DNA from: Chroogloeocystis siderophila 5.2 s.c.1
GTDB lineage: Bacteria > Cyanobacteriota > Cyanobacteriia > Cyanobacteriales > Chroococcidiopsidaceae
NCBI RefSeq assembly: GCF_001904655.1
Contig: NZ_MRCC01000010.1
Coordinates: 153,001 to 217,000, forward strand
Length of the DNA: 64,000 nt
Direction: 5' to 3'
Of this stretch, positions 19,356 to 28,471 are shown in pieces. Both the position numbers and the translations under genes were made by a program. Position 1 is the first letter of the stretch, and the number at the start of each line of letters is the position of its first letter. The notes under the pieces are model-generated. The model searched no databases. It was given only the letters and a program-made list of their open reading frames with translations, and was not told the origin of the DNA.

Positions 19356-20237
19356 TCATTTAGGATTGCTATATATCGATGATGGATAGCAATGTTCTGT
19401 AACTTTTTTGCCTTTCGCTAAATGTTCATTGACGATAGTTTCAGCTACATTTGGATTAACACAAGTGTACCAAGTTCTATCATCCGAGTAAAATACTACT
19501 GGTCCTTGTTGACAAACTTCTAAACAGCCAGATGTTCTTACTTCTACATCTACACCAGCTTTTTCTACTGCTGATTTTAAAGCATTAAATGTATGTTGCC
19601 ATTTGCCTGAAGGAAGACAGCGAGTAGAAGTACAAACGGAGATATAAGAATGTTTCAGGGGATTTTTGGTAAACGGTATTGGTTTTTTACCTAATACATA
19701 AATATCTCTTAATTCCTGATAAAGAGCTAATTTTGTTAAATCAGGTTTACCTTCTGGTAATAAGTTTTCACCATCCACTAAAGGATTAGGTAATAAAATA
19801 GTCATCAATTGCTCATCTGCACCATTCCAAAATTGAATTCCCCAACTTCTCGGATGACCTTTTGTATTAAAACGACGATAAAAAGCAGCACGACTGACTT
19901 GACGTTGTTTTCTTAATTCTACAGGTGTCTTGCAAAGTGGTCCCCCCAAATTAGCCTCAATACACAAGTGTAAATGCCAGCCTTCAGCCGCTACCGTCAG
20001 ATATCCATCATAGAGAATACAAAGCTTTGGTGGAGCATTAAATTCTAACTCCAAAACACTACCTTGGACAATATGACCTACCCCTACTTGAGACCAATGT
20101 TGCTCAAACAAAGTATAGAGTAGCGATGACAAAACATCACTACTACAATCAAAATATTCATACTCAACTGATCCATTTGTAGATGCCTCAGTCACAACTT
20201 GATTTACAGGTGTCACCCAACAATTAAATTCAACCAT
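19356..20237 (-). CDS. [2Fe-2S] thioredoxin-like ferredoxin-domain protein
   Basis: A 293-residue soluble protein in two parts. Residues about 30-190 form a domain I cannot name, rich in aromatic residues (LCIEANLGGPLCKTP, GHPRSWGIQFWN). Residues about 205-290 form a thioredoxin-like [2Fe-2S] domain (SVCTSTRCLPSGK ... TSGCLEVCQQGPVVFY) with four cysteines in the C-x5-C and C-x3-C arrangement. A good Shine-Dalgarno (AGGAGAG) precedes the ATG. It lies between the TonB receptor and the ABC importer, so a reductive or metal-handling step on the imported compound is plausible but inferred. Confidence 0.78.
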   Translation of the reverse strand: MVEFNCWVTPVNQVVTEASTNGSVEYEYFDCSSDVLSSLLYTLFEQHWSQVGVGHIVQGSVLELEFNAPPKLCILYDGYLTVAAEGWHLHLCIEANLGGPLCKTPVELRKQRQVSRAAFYRRFNTKGHPRSWGIQFWNGADEQLMTILLPNPLVDGENLLPEGKPDLTKLALYQELRDIYVLGKKPIPFTKNPLKHSYISVCTSTRCLPSGKWQHTFNALKSAVEKAGVDVEVRTSGCLEVCQQGPVVFYSDDRTWYTCVNPNVAETIVNEHLAKGKKVTEHCYPSSIYSNPK

Positions 20238-20276
20238 TTAAAACTCTCCTGCACGGCTTTGCGTAAAACAAAACTA

Positions 20277-22409
20277 TTAAAACGTAGAACTCAACCCAAC
20301 TTGAAAAACCCTTCCCCCGTCTGGAAAACCAGGAAACAACTGATAACGCTGGTTAAAGAGATTATCTATACTACCTGTCAATACCAATGTATCGCTTAGA
20401 GGCGCACGCATTTTAAAATCCAAAGTAGTATAACCTGATAAAAACTCTGTGTTGATATTGTTAATTGGGTATCCGCTTAAAGAATTCATTAGTAACGCCA
20501 AATATAAACCTTCAGGATTTTCATAAGAAACTCCCAAATTTAATTTATCCGCACCGACAAATCGTAATTCTTGATTGATTTCAGCAGGATTGGCACTTTC
20601 TAAAATGCGCGGATTATTGGCTGTATAGTTAGCAAATGCGTAGACGTTTCTTATCAACTGCAAATTTAAAGATGCTTCAATTCCTGTAGTTTGTACTAAG
20701 CCGATATTTTCAAAAGTGCCTGTATTGCCATTTACAGGTGGGATTAGCCTTGTAAAAGCAATTGTATCAGATACTCTGTTACTAAAAAAGGTTAACCGTA
20801 GTAAGCCAATATTACCCAATCTTTGGTCAATACCAATATCAAAACTATCGCCTCTTTCGGGTTTGAGTGCTGGATTACCAATGTTAGTAGGATTATTGTT
20901 AAATAAATTAGCAATAGTCGGTGCGCGGAAATTTATAATGTAGTTAGCTCGGAGTGTAGTAGAATCAAATAAATCTAACTTTGCACCTATTGATGGTGAT
21001 GTGAATGAACCGTTCACCAAGCTACTAAAATCTTGACGTATACCTAAATTAAGACTAAAACTGGGAGTTAAATTAGTTTCATATTTGGCAAAAATTGCCC
21101 CTTGACTTATCCCATCGTCATAATTTTCTCTGGTTATGTTTGTATCATAACTAAAGGTTGTATTGCGGACATTGGTATTGCGGTAATCAAAGCCATATAA
21201 AATTTGATTATTGATAAGATTCCAACTGTGTGTAGCTTGCATTCCATAAGAGGCTTGATTCGTATCAAATCGATTTTGAGATGTCAGCGTATTACTGCGG
21301 TTATCAAAACGAGTATTAAGAAAATCAGCATAAACTCTGACTGTTAATAACGAATTATCCCCACTCCCTAATTGGGAGTTCCAGGTTAAATCTGTGAGAA
21401 TTTGGTCTGTGTATTTGCGATTATTCTCGGTAAGCGAATTGAAAAATCCTTGACCAAATTCGGGTTCAGGAATGGGGACTCCTCCTGGTACTCCTTGTTC
21501 TTTACCTAAGTATAGAGTTGATAGAGTTAAAGTGTTGCGCGTGCCTAAATTTGTTTCGAGTTTGATATTAAAGTTGTTATAGAGGGCATCATTATTGGCT
21601 CTAGTTCCCTCAAAATTGGCTTCAGGAATTACAAAAGGATAATTATTTTGTGCTTGAGTGCGGTTGTAACCTACAACCCAAGAAATGTCACCTATTGTTC
21701 CACTATTCTGAACAATTTGTTGGTTTAACCCATAAGCCCCAAGGTTAACATTGGCTTCCGTGATAATTTCACCTGTGGGACGACGAGTGACAATATTAAT
21801 TACTCCACCGATCGCATCTGAACCGTAGAGTGTAGAACCGCCACCTGGTAAAACTTCCACCCTTTCGATATTATCGGTGGTAAATTCTGAAAGGTCGAAA
21901 CCGCCACCGCCGAGGTTGTTAATCGGTCTACCATCCAGCAATATTAATACTTGACCTGTATTAGCACCTCGAATAAATTGACCGCTTAATGCATTAACTT
22001 CTGTCCCAACTGTACCATCACCCAAGATTCCAGGCAAAAATCGTAGTGCTTCCCTAACAGTTCTAGCACCCTGTGCTTTCATTTCTTCATTCGTAATCAC
22101 GTAAACTGGACGGGTGGAATCTTGTACTGTTCCCTCGCGGCGAAAGGGTGAAAATACGGGTTCATTTAACAGTTTGTCGATGACAGTTAGTTCAATATCG
22201 GCTGCTTGTTCTTCTGTCGCTTCTGGGGTGTTTTTAGGTGTTACTGCAACTGGTTGTAGGTACGAAGCCGAATTTTTGTGCCTGGGAAACTCAGATAATT
22301 GGGTGATTTCTGTGGCTATAGTGTTGTCATTGCCGTATATTATCCCCAAAGCAACAGTCAAACTAGACACAACAACTTGAATAATACTGGTAATAGAATG
22401 AGTAGACAT
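20277..22409 (-). CDS. TonB-dependent outer-membrane receptor
   Basis: A 710-residue TonB-dependent transporter. It has an N-terminal hydrophobic signal, a plug domain (about 95-215; VYVITNEEMKAQGARTVREA, RGANTGQVLILLDGRPINN, IERVEVLPGGGSTLYGSDA) and a 22-strand barrel with the terminal Phe (VFQVGLSSTF). BtuB- and FepA-like receptors share this plug text. It imports a large chelate across the outer membrane using TonB energy. A near-consensus Fur box lies about 90 bp upstream, while the whole cluster is headed by a cobalamin riboswitch, so the substrate may be a corrinoid or a metallophore. Confidence 0.92.
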   Translation of the reverse strand: MSTHSITSIIQVVVSSLTVALGIIYGNDNTIATEITQLSEFPRHKNSASYLQPVAVTPKNTPEATEEQAADIELTVIDKLLNEPVFSPFRREGTVQDSTRPVYVITNEEMKAQGARTVREALRFLPGILGDGTVGTEVNALSGQFIRGANTGQVLILLDGRPINNLGGGGFDLSEFTTDNIERVEVLPGGGSTLYGSDAIGGVINIVTRRPTGEIITEANVNLGAYGLNQQIVQNSGTIGDISWVVGYNRTQAQNNYPFVIPEANFEGTRANNDALYNNFNIKLETNLGTRNTLTLSTLYLGKEQGVPGGVPIPEPEFGQGFFNSLTENNRKYTDQILTDLTWNSQLGSGDNSLLTVRVYADFLNTRFDNRSNTLTSQNRFDTNQASYGMQATHSWNLINNQILYGFDYRNTNVRNTTFSYDTNITRENYDDGISQGAIFAKYETNLTPSFSLNLGIRQDFSSLVNGSFTSPSIGAKLDLFDSTTLRANYIINFRAPTIANLFNNNPTNIGNPALKPERGDSFDIGIDQRLGNIGLLRLTFFSNRVSDTIAFTRLIPPVNGNTGTFENIGLVQTTGIEASLNLQLIRNVYAFANYTANNPRILESANPAEINQELRFVGADKLNLGVSYENPEGLYLALLMNSLSGYPINNINTEFLSGYTTLDFKMRAPLSDTLVLTGSIDNLFNQRYQLFPGFPDGGRVFQVGLSSTF

Positions 22410-22499
22410 TTATAAGCTAAGCAAATAAAAGTTTGGCGAATTAAAAAAGAAAGCGTGCAACTCAACCACAAAAGTGGTGTTGGAAGAAAGCTAGCGTTT

Positions 22500-22518
22500 G
22501 ATAATCATAATCATTATT
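22500..22518 (-). promoter_or_regulatory. Fur box upstream of the TonB receptor
   Basis: GATAATCATAATCATTATT matches the 19-bp Fur consensus GATAATGATAATCATTATC at 17 of 19 positions. It lies in the 159-bp gap between the methyltransferase and TonB receptor genes, 91 bp before the receptor ATG. Fur with iron would repress an internal promoter for the receptor and importer genes. Confidence 0.65.
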
Positions 22519-22568
22519 GCATGCGAGATGGCTGTTTACGTTAGCGATCGCTCAACGTTCCCAAGAAA

Positions 22569-23444
22569 TCACCCCAAGCGACTGGGTATTAATGATGAAT
22601 TCTGCCAGAGTTGGATTTGATAACACAGATGGCTATCAAAAATGGCGCGTGCTGCTAACCCTTCGACAATCGGCTTTTCTAGCCAACGATTAAATGCCCA
22701 ACGCCCAAGTGTGTATAACGGCGGAAGTGCGATCGCCACGACATCAGCAATGTATTTAACAGTAGTCAGCCCAAAAGTACGGAAGTTATCAACACATAAA
22801 TCAATTGTTGGCGCAACTTGAGTTGAGATGTCCTCAGACTTGATTAACTTAAATCCAGCTTGGATCAAAGCCGTGTGAAGTTTGCTAGCTACATGACAAT
22901 TAGAAAAAATGCCCTCTCGATATTCCGCATCAGAACGCATCATATCTGCAAGCAACAGGTAGCCACCACTACTTAGTAAACGAGCCGCACCTTGAGCTAA
23001 ATCTTCAACAGCAATATATTGGCTACTTTCACTGAACAAAAGGAGATCGTAGAAGTGTGATGTGTGAAAATCTTCAAATCTTGTTAAATAGAAAAGTACT
23101 TGATTGTTAGTATTTTTGATAAACCTTTCTTGTTGAAGTGTATCAGGGGCTAACCCCTCGACAATAAAACCGCGATCGCACAAATACGCTGCATTACCAC
23201 CGATACCACAACCTACGTCAAGCACAGTTTTTATACCTTCTGGGATAAAACTCATTAACTTCGCTGCATAGGCTTCCTGGGCTGCACGTAAGCGAGTTAG
23301 AGTCAATTCCTCTCCTTTTTCCGGTAGTGGTTCCCAATACCCGTAATGAAGATAGGAGGAATTTGTGAGTCCTATATAATAATCTATCGCTGCATTTTGG
23401 TAGCGAGTTGGTTTGGGAATATTAGTTGCTTTTGGCTTGATCAT
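22569..23444 (-). CDS. SAM-dependent methyltransferase
   Basis: A 291-residue class I methyltransferase. Motif I is VLDVGCGIGGNAAYL (about 94-108), followed by GLAPDTLQQE as motif-II-like acidic loop and LLLFSESSQYIAVEDL and GGYLLLADMMRSD downstream. The N-terminal part (AIDYYIGLTNSSYLHYGYWEP) resembles the UbiE/sarcosine-type methyltransferases that act on small molecules. It follows the hypothetical gene by 18 bp within the riboswitch-led operon. The substrate is unknown; modification of a corrinoid or a chelator is only a guess. Confidence 0.82.
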   Translation of the reverse strand: MIKPKATNIPKPTRYQNAAIDYYIGLTNSSYLHYGYWEPLPEKGEELTLTRLRAAQEAYAAKLMSFIPEGIKTVLDVGCGIGGNAAYLCDRGFIVEGLAPDTLQQERFIKNTNNQVLFYLTRFEDFHTSHFYDLLLFSESSQYIAVEDLAQGAARLLSSGGYLLLADMMRSDAEYREGIFSNCHVASKLHTALIQAGFKLIKSEDISTQVAPTIDLCVDNFRTFGLTTVKYIADVVAIALPPLYTLGRWAFNRWLEKPIVEGLAARAIFDSHLCYQIQLWQNSSLIPSRLG

Positions 23445-23462
23445 TAAGGCACACAGTAAATG

Positions 23463-23915
23463 TTAGGTGATTAGGCTTGGTTGAAATTCTTCCCATCGTT
23501 TGCACACTTGTTCGTAACAATTGAGTGGAGTAATCTTTAGCTGATGTAAGAGATTGACTTCAATTTGAGGATAAGCTTTTAGCATTAAAACAATGTCTTG
23601 ATGGGGATTGTATGTTGCAACTGCGGGGAGAATAGAGGAAATTATTGATGAGCTAGTAGATTGCGATCGCAAGTAACACTCAATCAGATTAGAAGGCATA
23701 AATTGAAGTGTGAAGGAAATTGTATCGAGATTTGTCATTGTAGAGTAAGTAACAGAGGTGTCCACATCACAAATGACAACTCCCCGCCCAAATGACTCAA
23801 ATCCCCGCCATGCTGCGTAGCCTATTACCAGCAAATTATTATGAATAAAGTTATTTTGCCAGTAGCCAAAATTTCCTTGCCAGATACTATCAGATAATCG
23901 CACCTGCTTCCTCAC
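23463..23915 (-). CDS. conserved hypothetical protein in the riboswitch-led cluster
   Basis: A 150-residue protein I do not recognise. It is soluble, with aromatic-rich segments (GYWQNNFIHNNLLVIGYAAW, FGRGVVICDVD) and a C-terminal helical part ending VCKRWEEFQPSLIT. The start is a GTG at 23915; the ATG just upstream is out of frame with an immediate stop. It lies 20 bp after the DUF1636 gene and 18 bp before the methyltransferase, so it is very likely translated as part of that operon. Confidence 0.65.
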   Translation of the reverse strand: MRKQVRLSDSIWQGNFGYWQNNFIHNNLLVIGYAAWRGFESFGRGVVICDVDTSVTYSTMTNLDTISFTLQFMPSNLIECYLRSQSTSSSIISSILPAVATYNPHQDIVLMLKAYPQIEVNLLHQLKITPLNCYEQVCKRWEEFQPSLIT

Positions 23916-23935
23916 TTTGGAGTCATCGTTGTTTG

Positions 23936-24334
23936 TTAATTCCTATTAGAACTAGCAGCAATATTTATGGGTGGAATCTTTGCTAAAATACTTTTTTTTA
24001 GGGGGTCTGGTCGTTCCGACCAAGGCAAAGAACCGTCAGATTTAGTGTAATATTGAGTTGCACATTCGAGGATCGCTGGCGCACTTTCCTCTTTTGGTAA
24101 ATCTCCAAAAAGATACGTTAACTTTGCTTCGGCGGCAAAGGCAATAACACAAGCACGATTGCAAGCACTCATACATTTTACGGCTTGAATGGAAAATTGA
24201 TGCTGCAATTCCCAAGTTTGTGCTAATTCCTGAAGTTGTTGTAACAGTTGTTGTCCACCACTCTCACCAACACGATTGCCATCTTGCCACACGCTGGCAC
24301 AGGTCGTGCAGATAAATAAAGTATGTTTGTTCAT
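23936..24334 (-). CDS. DUF1636 family metal-binding/[2Fe-2S]-like protein
   Basis: A 132-residue protein of the DUF1636 family. Its N-terminal CTTC pair (9-12) and the SACNRAC cluster in VKCMSACNRACVIAFAAEAK supply cysteines in the pattern of thioredoxin-like [2Fe-2S] domains. GDLPKEESAPAILEC and the terminal SLPWSERPDPLKKS are typical of the family. It is the first gene after the cobalamin riboswitch, with a leader of about 340 nt. Family members are frequently found with cobalamin genes; the molecular role is unknown. Confidence 0.8.
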   Translation of the reverse strand: MNKHTLFICTTCASVWQDGNRVGESGGQQLLQQLQELAQTWELQHQFSIQAVKCMSACNRACVIAFAAEAKLTYLFGDLPKEESAPAILECATQYYTKSDGSLPWSERPDPLKKSILAKIPPINIAASSNRN

Positions 24335-25034
24335 TGATTTTGAAAGATATAGAATGAATTTTGAAGCGCAGACATGAAAAATTATCTTAGTTGTGCTGCG
24401 ACTGTTTCAGGCGATCGCAAGCTAGTCTAATACTACGGCTGCATGAGAAAAATAAGCTTTTTGGCTAAACTCTATACTAAAAATAGTCGTGTGTATTCAA
24501 AATACGCACTTTGAGTCAGTTAATTTAGTTAAGTTAAAGATTCAACACTTGCAATTAATTAAGTCCTAACAATCAATTGCTTTTTGGTTGGTAGTTGTAT
24601 ATTCTCAAGCAGACTGGATAAATTCTTATGCTTATAAATCATCTGTACCTCGCAGATAGATAGGTAGAGTTTTTTTCGGCGGGCATTCTGACTTTAGATA
24701 GTTTTGAGCGATTTTTGATTTGAGAAATTCTGAATCTTGAGTTTTGTTGACTCATAATTCATTTAAATTCAACCTTTGTCACTCATTACTTCTTTCACAG
24801 CTGCGGGACAATGTCGGATTTACACCGAGCTTTCCCCGTTACCTCTAATGGCTGACCCCCATTAGAACCGAATTATTGATTACCTAATAGTAGCACGATT
24901 TATGGTTCACAGCTTGGGCAATCGCACTAAGAAATAATACATCTTAGTCTGCAATGAACTATGTGAGCGCAAAACCGAGCATCTTTACATAACTTAATAT
25001 TAAAATAATGTAAGTTATTACTTTTGCTTAACCT
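24335..25034. other. 700-bp divergent intergenic region holding the riboswitch
   Basis: Apart from the riboswitch (24672-24890), this region holds the promoter side of crtD on the plus strand and the long leader of the DUF1636 gene on the minus strand. There is no further ORF of note. A HIP1 site lies near 24412. The crtD-proximal 140 bp are AT-rich with no confident -10/-35 call. Confidence 0.5.
24672..24890 (-). ncRNA. cobalamin (adenosylcobalamin-type) riboswitch
   Basis: Read on the minus strand, the core GGGGAAAGCTCGGTGTAAAT leads into CCGACATTGTCCCGCAGCTGTGA (plus 24797-24837), matching the conserved GGGAA-GGTG-AAATCC-CCCGCNACTGT core. The B12 box AAGTCAGAATGCCCGCC lies downstream at plus 24678-24694. 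A preceding hairpin, TAATGGGGGTCAGCCATTA (plus 24846-24864), fits a peripheral stem. The element lies upstream of the DUF1636 gene and would lower expression of the following operon when cobalamin is abundant. No classical T-tract terminator was found in the 340-nt leader, so control may be at translation initiation. Confidence 0.9.
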
Positions 25035-26546
25035 ATGCCAAACCTTCAGAAAGGCAGTAGCAAATCTCGGATTATTGTAATTGGTGCTGGAATTGGTGGA
25101 CTCACCGCAGGTGCATTATTAGCGCATCGTGGCTATCAAGTGTTGGTTGTAGATCAAGCATTAGTTCCAGGAGGGTGTGCTTCTACATTTAAGCGCAAGG
25201 GATTTACCTTTGATGTAGGTGCAACGCAAGTAGCGGGACTCGAACCTGGAGGAATTCATCATCGCATCTTTAGTGAACTTGAAATTGATTTACCACACGC
25301 AACTCCTTGCGATCCGGCGTGTGCAGTCTATCTCCCTGGAGAAACACAGCCGATTAACGTATGGCGCGATGCCAAAAAGTGGCAAACCGAACGTCAGCGG
25401 CAATTTCCTGGTAGCGAACCATTTTGGCAGTTAATCGCAACTTTATTTAAAGCAAGCTGGGCATTTCAGGGACGCGATCCGGTATTACCACCGCGCAATA
25501 TGTGGGATTTGTGGCAACTTGCAACGGCGGTACGCCCTGGAACTTTAGTGACGTTACCGTTTACTTTGATGACGGTAGGTGATGCGCTACGGGCGTATGG
25601 CTTAGGAAACGATGAGCGCTTGAGAACATTTTTAGATTTGCAACTCAAGCTTTATTCGCAGGTGGATGCAGAAGAAACCGCATTACTTTACGCGGCGACG
25701 GCGTTGAGCGTATCGCAGTTACCACAGGGATTGTATCATCTAGAAGGCAGTATGCAGGTGTTGAGTGATCGCCTCGTATCTGCTGTAGAAAGAGACGGCG
25801 GCAAACTCCTGATGCGCCATACAGTAGAACAGATCCAAGTAGAAAATAATAAAGCAACTGGTGTCGTTATCCGCGATCAAAAAACAGGTGAAACTTGGAC
25901 AGAACTAACCGACCATGTTGTTACGAACGTTACGGTGCAAAACTTGGTACAGTTGTTAGGTAAAAATGCTCCTAGTGGTTACAAAAAACGCGTAGACAAA
26001 TTACCCCAAGCTTCCGGTGCGTTTGTCGTGTACTTGGGTGTAGAAGAAAGCGCGGTTCCGGTTGGATGTCCGCCGCATCTGCAATTTATGTATGATGCTG
26101 ATGGTCCGATTGGCGACAATAATTCGTTGTTTGTTTCGGTAAGTCGTCCTGGTGACGGTCGCGCTCCAGAAGGAAAAAGAACAATTATTGCTTCTTCGTT
26201 TGTCGATCCGTTACCGTGGTGGCGCTGTCATGATTATGCGGCAATAAAAGCGAAGTATACGCAAGAGGCAATTTCTAAACTTGGTCAATTTTTCCATTTA
26301 ACACCAGAAACGATTATTCACGTAGAAGCTGCAACGCCGCGCACTTTTGCTAGATACACAGCAAGAGATCAAGGTATTGTTGGTGGTATTGGTCAACGAA
26401 TACCAACTTTTGGTCCGTTTGGTTTTGCCAATCGGACTCCTATTAAGCACTTATGGTTAGTCGGTGACTCAACGCATCCAGGGGAAGGAACTGCGGGTGT
26501 AAGTTACTCGGCATTAACAGTCGTTAGGCAGATCGAGAGCTTTTGA
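25035..26546 (+). CDS. crtD: carotenoid C-3',4' desaturase (CrtD-type FAD oxidoreductase)
   Basis: A 503-residue phytoene-desaturase-like flavoprotein. The N-terminal FAD dinucleotide motif is VIGAGIGGLTAG (16-26), followed by VVDQALVPGGCASTF. The C-terminal FAD motif HLWLVGDSTHPGEGTAGVSYS is intact. The middle text (GFTFDVGATQVAGLEPGG, SVSQLPQGLYHLEGSMQVLSD) fits the cyanobacterial CrtD group, which introduces the 3',4' double bond in myxol-type carotenoids. CrtO and CrtH are related alternatives. It stands alone, convergent with the ABC exporter gene. Confidence 0.82.
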   Translation: MPNLQKGSSKSRIIVIGAGIGGLTAGALLAHRGYQVLVVDQALVPGGCASTFKRKGFTFDVGATQVAGLEPGGIHHRIFSELEIDLPHATPCDPACAVYLPGETQPINVWRDAKKWQTERQRQFPGSEPFWQLIATLFKASWAFQGRDPVLPPRNMWDLWQLATAVRPGTLVTLPFTLMTVGDALRAYGLGNDERLRTFLDLQLKLYSQVDAEETALLYAATALSVSQLPQGLYHLEGSMQVLSDRLVSAVERDGGKLLMRHTVEQIQVENNKATGVVIRDQKTGETWTELTDHVVTNVTVQNLVQLLGKNAPSGYKKRVDKLPQASGAFVVYLGVEESAVPVGCPPHLQFMYDADGPIGDNNSLFVSVSRPGDGRAPEGKRTIIASSFVDPLPWWRCHDYAAIKAKYTQEAISKLGQFFHLTPETIIHVEAATPRTFARYTARDQGIVGGIGQRIPTFGPFGFANRTPIKHLWLVGDSTHPGEGTAGVSYSALTVVRQIESF

Positions 26547-26592
26547 ACAACACTAGTCACTAGATACTCTTTCACTCACTACTCACCCCTAG

Positions 26593-28335
26593 CTAGGCTG
26601 TTGTTGGTTGTTTCATTTGCGACTCTAGAATTGAACCATACAGTGTACTAGTGCGCATCAAATCCTCATGCGTTCCTTGGGCGACTAAGTGTCCTTTGTC
26701 CATGAGTAAGATGCGATCAGCGTTGCGGACAGTGCTGATTCTTTGGGCAATGACAAAAGATGTGCAAGTTTTGCGGCGCATTAAGTCATCTAAAGCTTCT
26801 TGAATATCAGCCGCTGTTTTGGCATCAACTGCTGAGGTACTATCATCCAGAATTAAAATGCGGTAGTTGGTGAGGAGAGTTCGCGCGATCGCAATTCTTT
26901 GTTTTTGTCCTCCTGATAACCCTAAACCGCGTTCGCCGACAGTTGTATCGTAGCCATCGGGTAAACTCGCGATAAAGTCATGGATTTGAGCCGTTTTAGC
27001 AACGTCGATGACTTTTTCTAAGGGGGCATTTGGTTCTGCGTAAGCAATATTATCGCGAATCGTACCAGAAAAGAGCGTTGTTTCTTGAAAGACAATACCA
27101 ATGTGCGATCGCAAGCTTTCTAACTGAAAATCGCGCACGTCACGCCCGTCAATTCGGACAGCGCCGGCGGTGACATCGTAGAAGCGAGGGATGAGGTTCA
27201 TAATCGTACTTTTACCCGAACCTGTCATGCCGAGGATGGCGATTAATTCTTGAGGTTTAGTTTCAAACGAAATGCCTTTGAGAGCCTCTGTCGTCGCTCC
27301 TGGATAGCGGAAATGGACATTTTCAAAGGTGATACGACCCCCACATTTTTCAAACGGTACAGCATGAGGGCGATCGCTAATTTCAATTTCCGCATCGACA
27401 ACTTCATAGACACGTTCAGCAGAAGCAGCAGCTTGGGCGATCGCAGGGGCGGCGAAACCAATGAGTAAGATTGGTTGCAGGATAAATAATAGATAAGAGT
27501 TAAACGCGACTAATTCACCAATCGAAAATGTCCCGCCAATCACCTGAATTCCACCGACACCAACAACAATAACAGTGATTAGGTTACTGAGTAGAAAAAT
27601 CCACGGAAACGTATTGCGAATCGCGGCGATCGTCTTCATATTAACCTTCACCAAGTCATCGTTTAGCTTGGTATACCGCGCCATTTCTATCGGTTCGCGC
27701 ACAAAAGCTTTGACAACACGAACTCCAAAAATATTCTCTTGCAAAACTGCATTGAGATCTCCAAGTCGTTCTTGTACTTGACCAAACAGCTTTTGATTTT
27801 TAATGAGAAATCGTGCTAAGATCATCGCAGCGATGGGAACTAAACCCAACGTAATTAATGCTAATTGCCAGTTCATCATAATTAGAATCGTTGCGATGGT
27901 GATTAACGTGACGACAGCACCAACCACTTGAATCAAACTTGTCCCGACAAAAGTCCTAATTTGTTCGACATCGCTGGTAATCCGCGTCAGTAACTGCGAA
28001 GTTTGTGCTTGATCGTGATAACTAAAACTGAGATTCTGGATTTTTCTAAAAATTATGTTGCGCAAATCGTAGGCGACGCCTTGGGAAACCTTTTCTGCCC
28101 AAAAAGTTTGTCCAAAATTAAATAAGCCGCGCCCGATCGCGACCAAAACCATCGCGCCAGCAACTTCAAAAATGACTTGATAGTCGAAGCTAGCAATACC
28201 TTGGTCAATACCCCAGCGAAATAGTTGCGGAGTAATAGCATTCGCTGCTGTTAGCAGTAATAAGCTAATTAATGCTCCAGTCGTAATCAGCCAGTAATAT
28301 TTGAGACTTCCGAGGACGCGGTTGAGAGATTGCAT
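26593..28335 (-). CDS. ABC exporter, fused membrane and ATP-binding domains (MsbA/LmrA-like)
   Basis: A 580-residue half-transporter. Six membrane helices fill about 1-310, followed by a nucleotide-binding domain with Walker A GMTGSGKST, signature LSGGQKQR and Walker B ILILDDSTSAVD. The residue after the Walker B Asp is Asp rather than the catalytic Glu, as in one half of heterodimeric exporters with a degenerate ATP site. The ATG giving MQSLNRVLGSL is preferred to a 28-residue upstream extension. It would act as a dimer exporting lipid or drug-like compounds; no partner gene is adjacent. Confidence 0.9.
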   Translation of the reverse strand: MQSLNRVLGSLKYYWLITTGALISLLLLTAANAITPQLFRWGIDQGIASFDYQVIFEVAGAMVLVAIGRGLFNFGQTFWAEKVSQGVAYDLRNIIFRKIQNLSFSYHDQAQTSQLLTRITSDVEQIRTFVGTSLIQVVGAVVTLITIATILIMMNWQLALITLGLVPIAAMILARFLIKNQKLFGQVQERLGDLNAVLQENIFGVRVVKAFVREPIEMARYTKLNDDLVKVNMKTIAAIRNTFPWIFLLSNLITVIVVGVGGIQVIGGTFSIGELVAFNSYLLFILQPILLIGFAAPAIAQAAASAERVYEVVDAEIEISDRPHAVPFEKCGGRITFENVHFRYPGATTEALKGISFETKPQELIAILGMTGSGKSTIMNLIPRFYDVTAGAVRIDGRDVRDFQLESLRSHIGIVFQETTLFSGTIRDNIAYAEPNAPLEKVIDVAKTAQIHDFIASLPDGYDTTVGERGLGLSGGQKQRIAIARTLLTNYRILILDDSTSAVDAKTAADIQEALDDLMRRKTCTSFVIAQRISTVRNADRILLMDKGHLVAQGTHEDLMRTSTLYGSILESQMKQPTTA

Positions 28336-28471
28336 AAAATAATGTGTATCACACCTTATATTTATAATGAAATGCAAGCCGCTTCGGGCAAGTTGAGCGA
28401 TCAATGATTGCTGCTGCACGGAAAAACCATGCTAGATAAAAAATAGCAACCACGCAGGGTAAAGAACGTAG

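Noticed and set aside
24395..24480. Terminator-type expression platform for the riboswitch
   Set aside because: Only weak stems with short T runs are visible, so no terminator is claimed.
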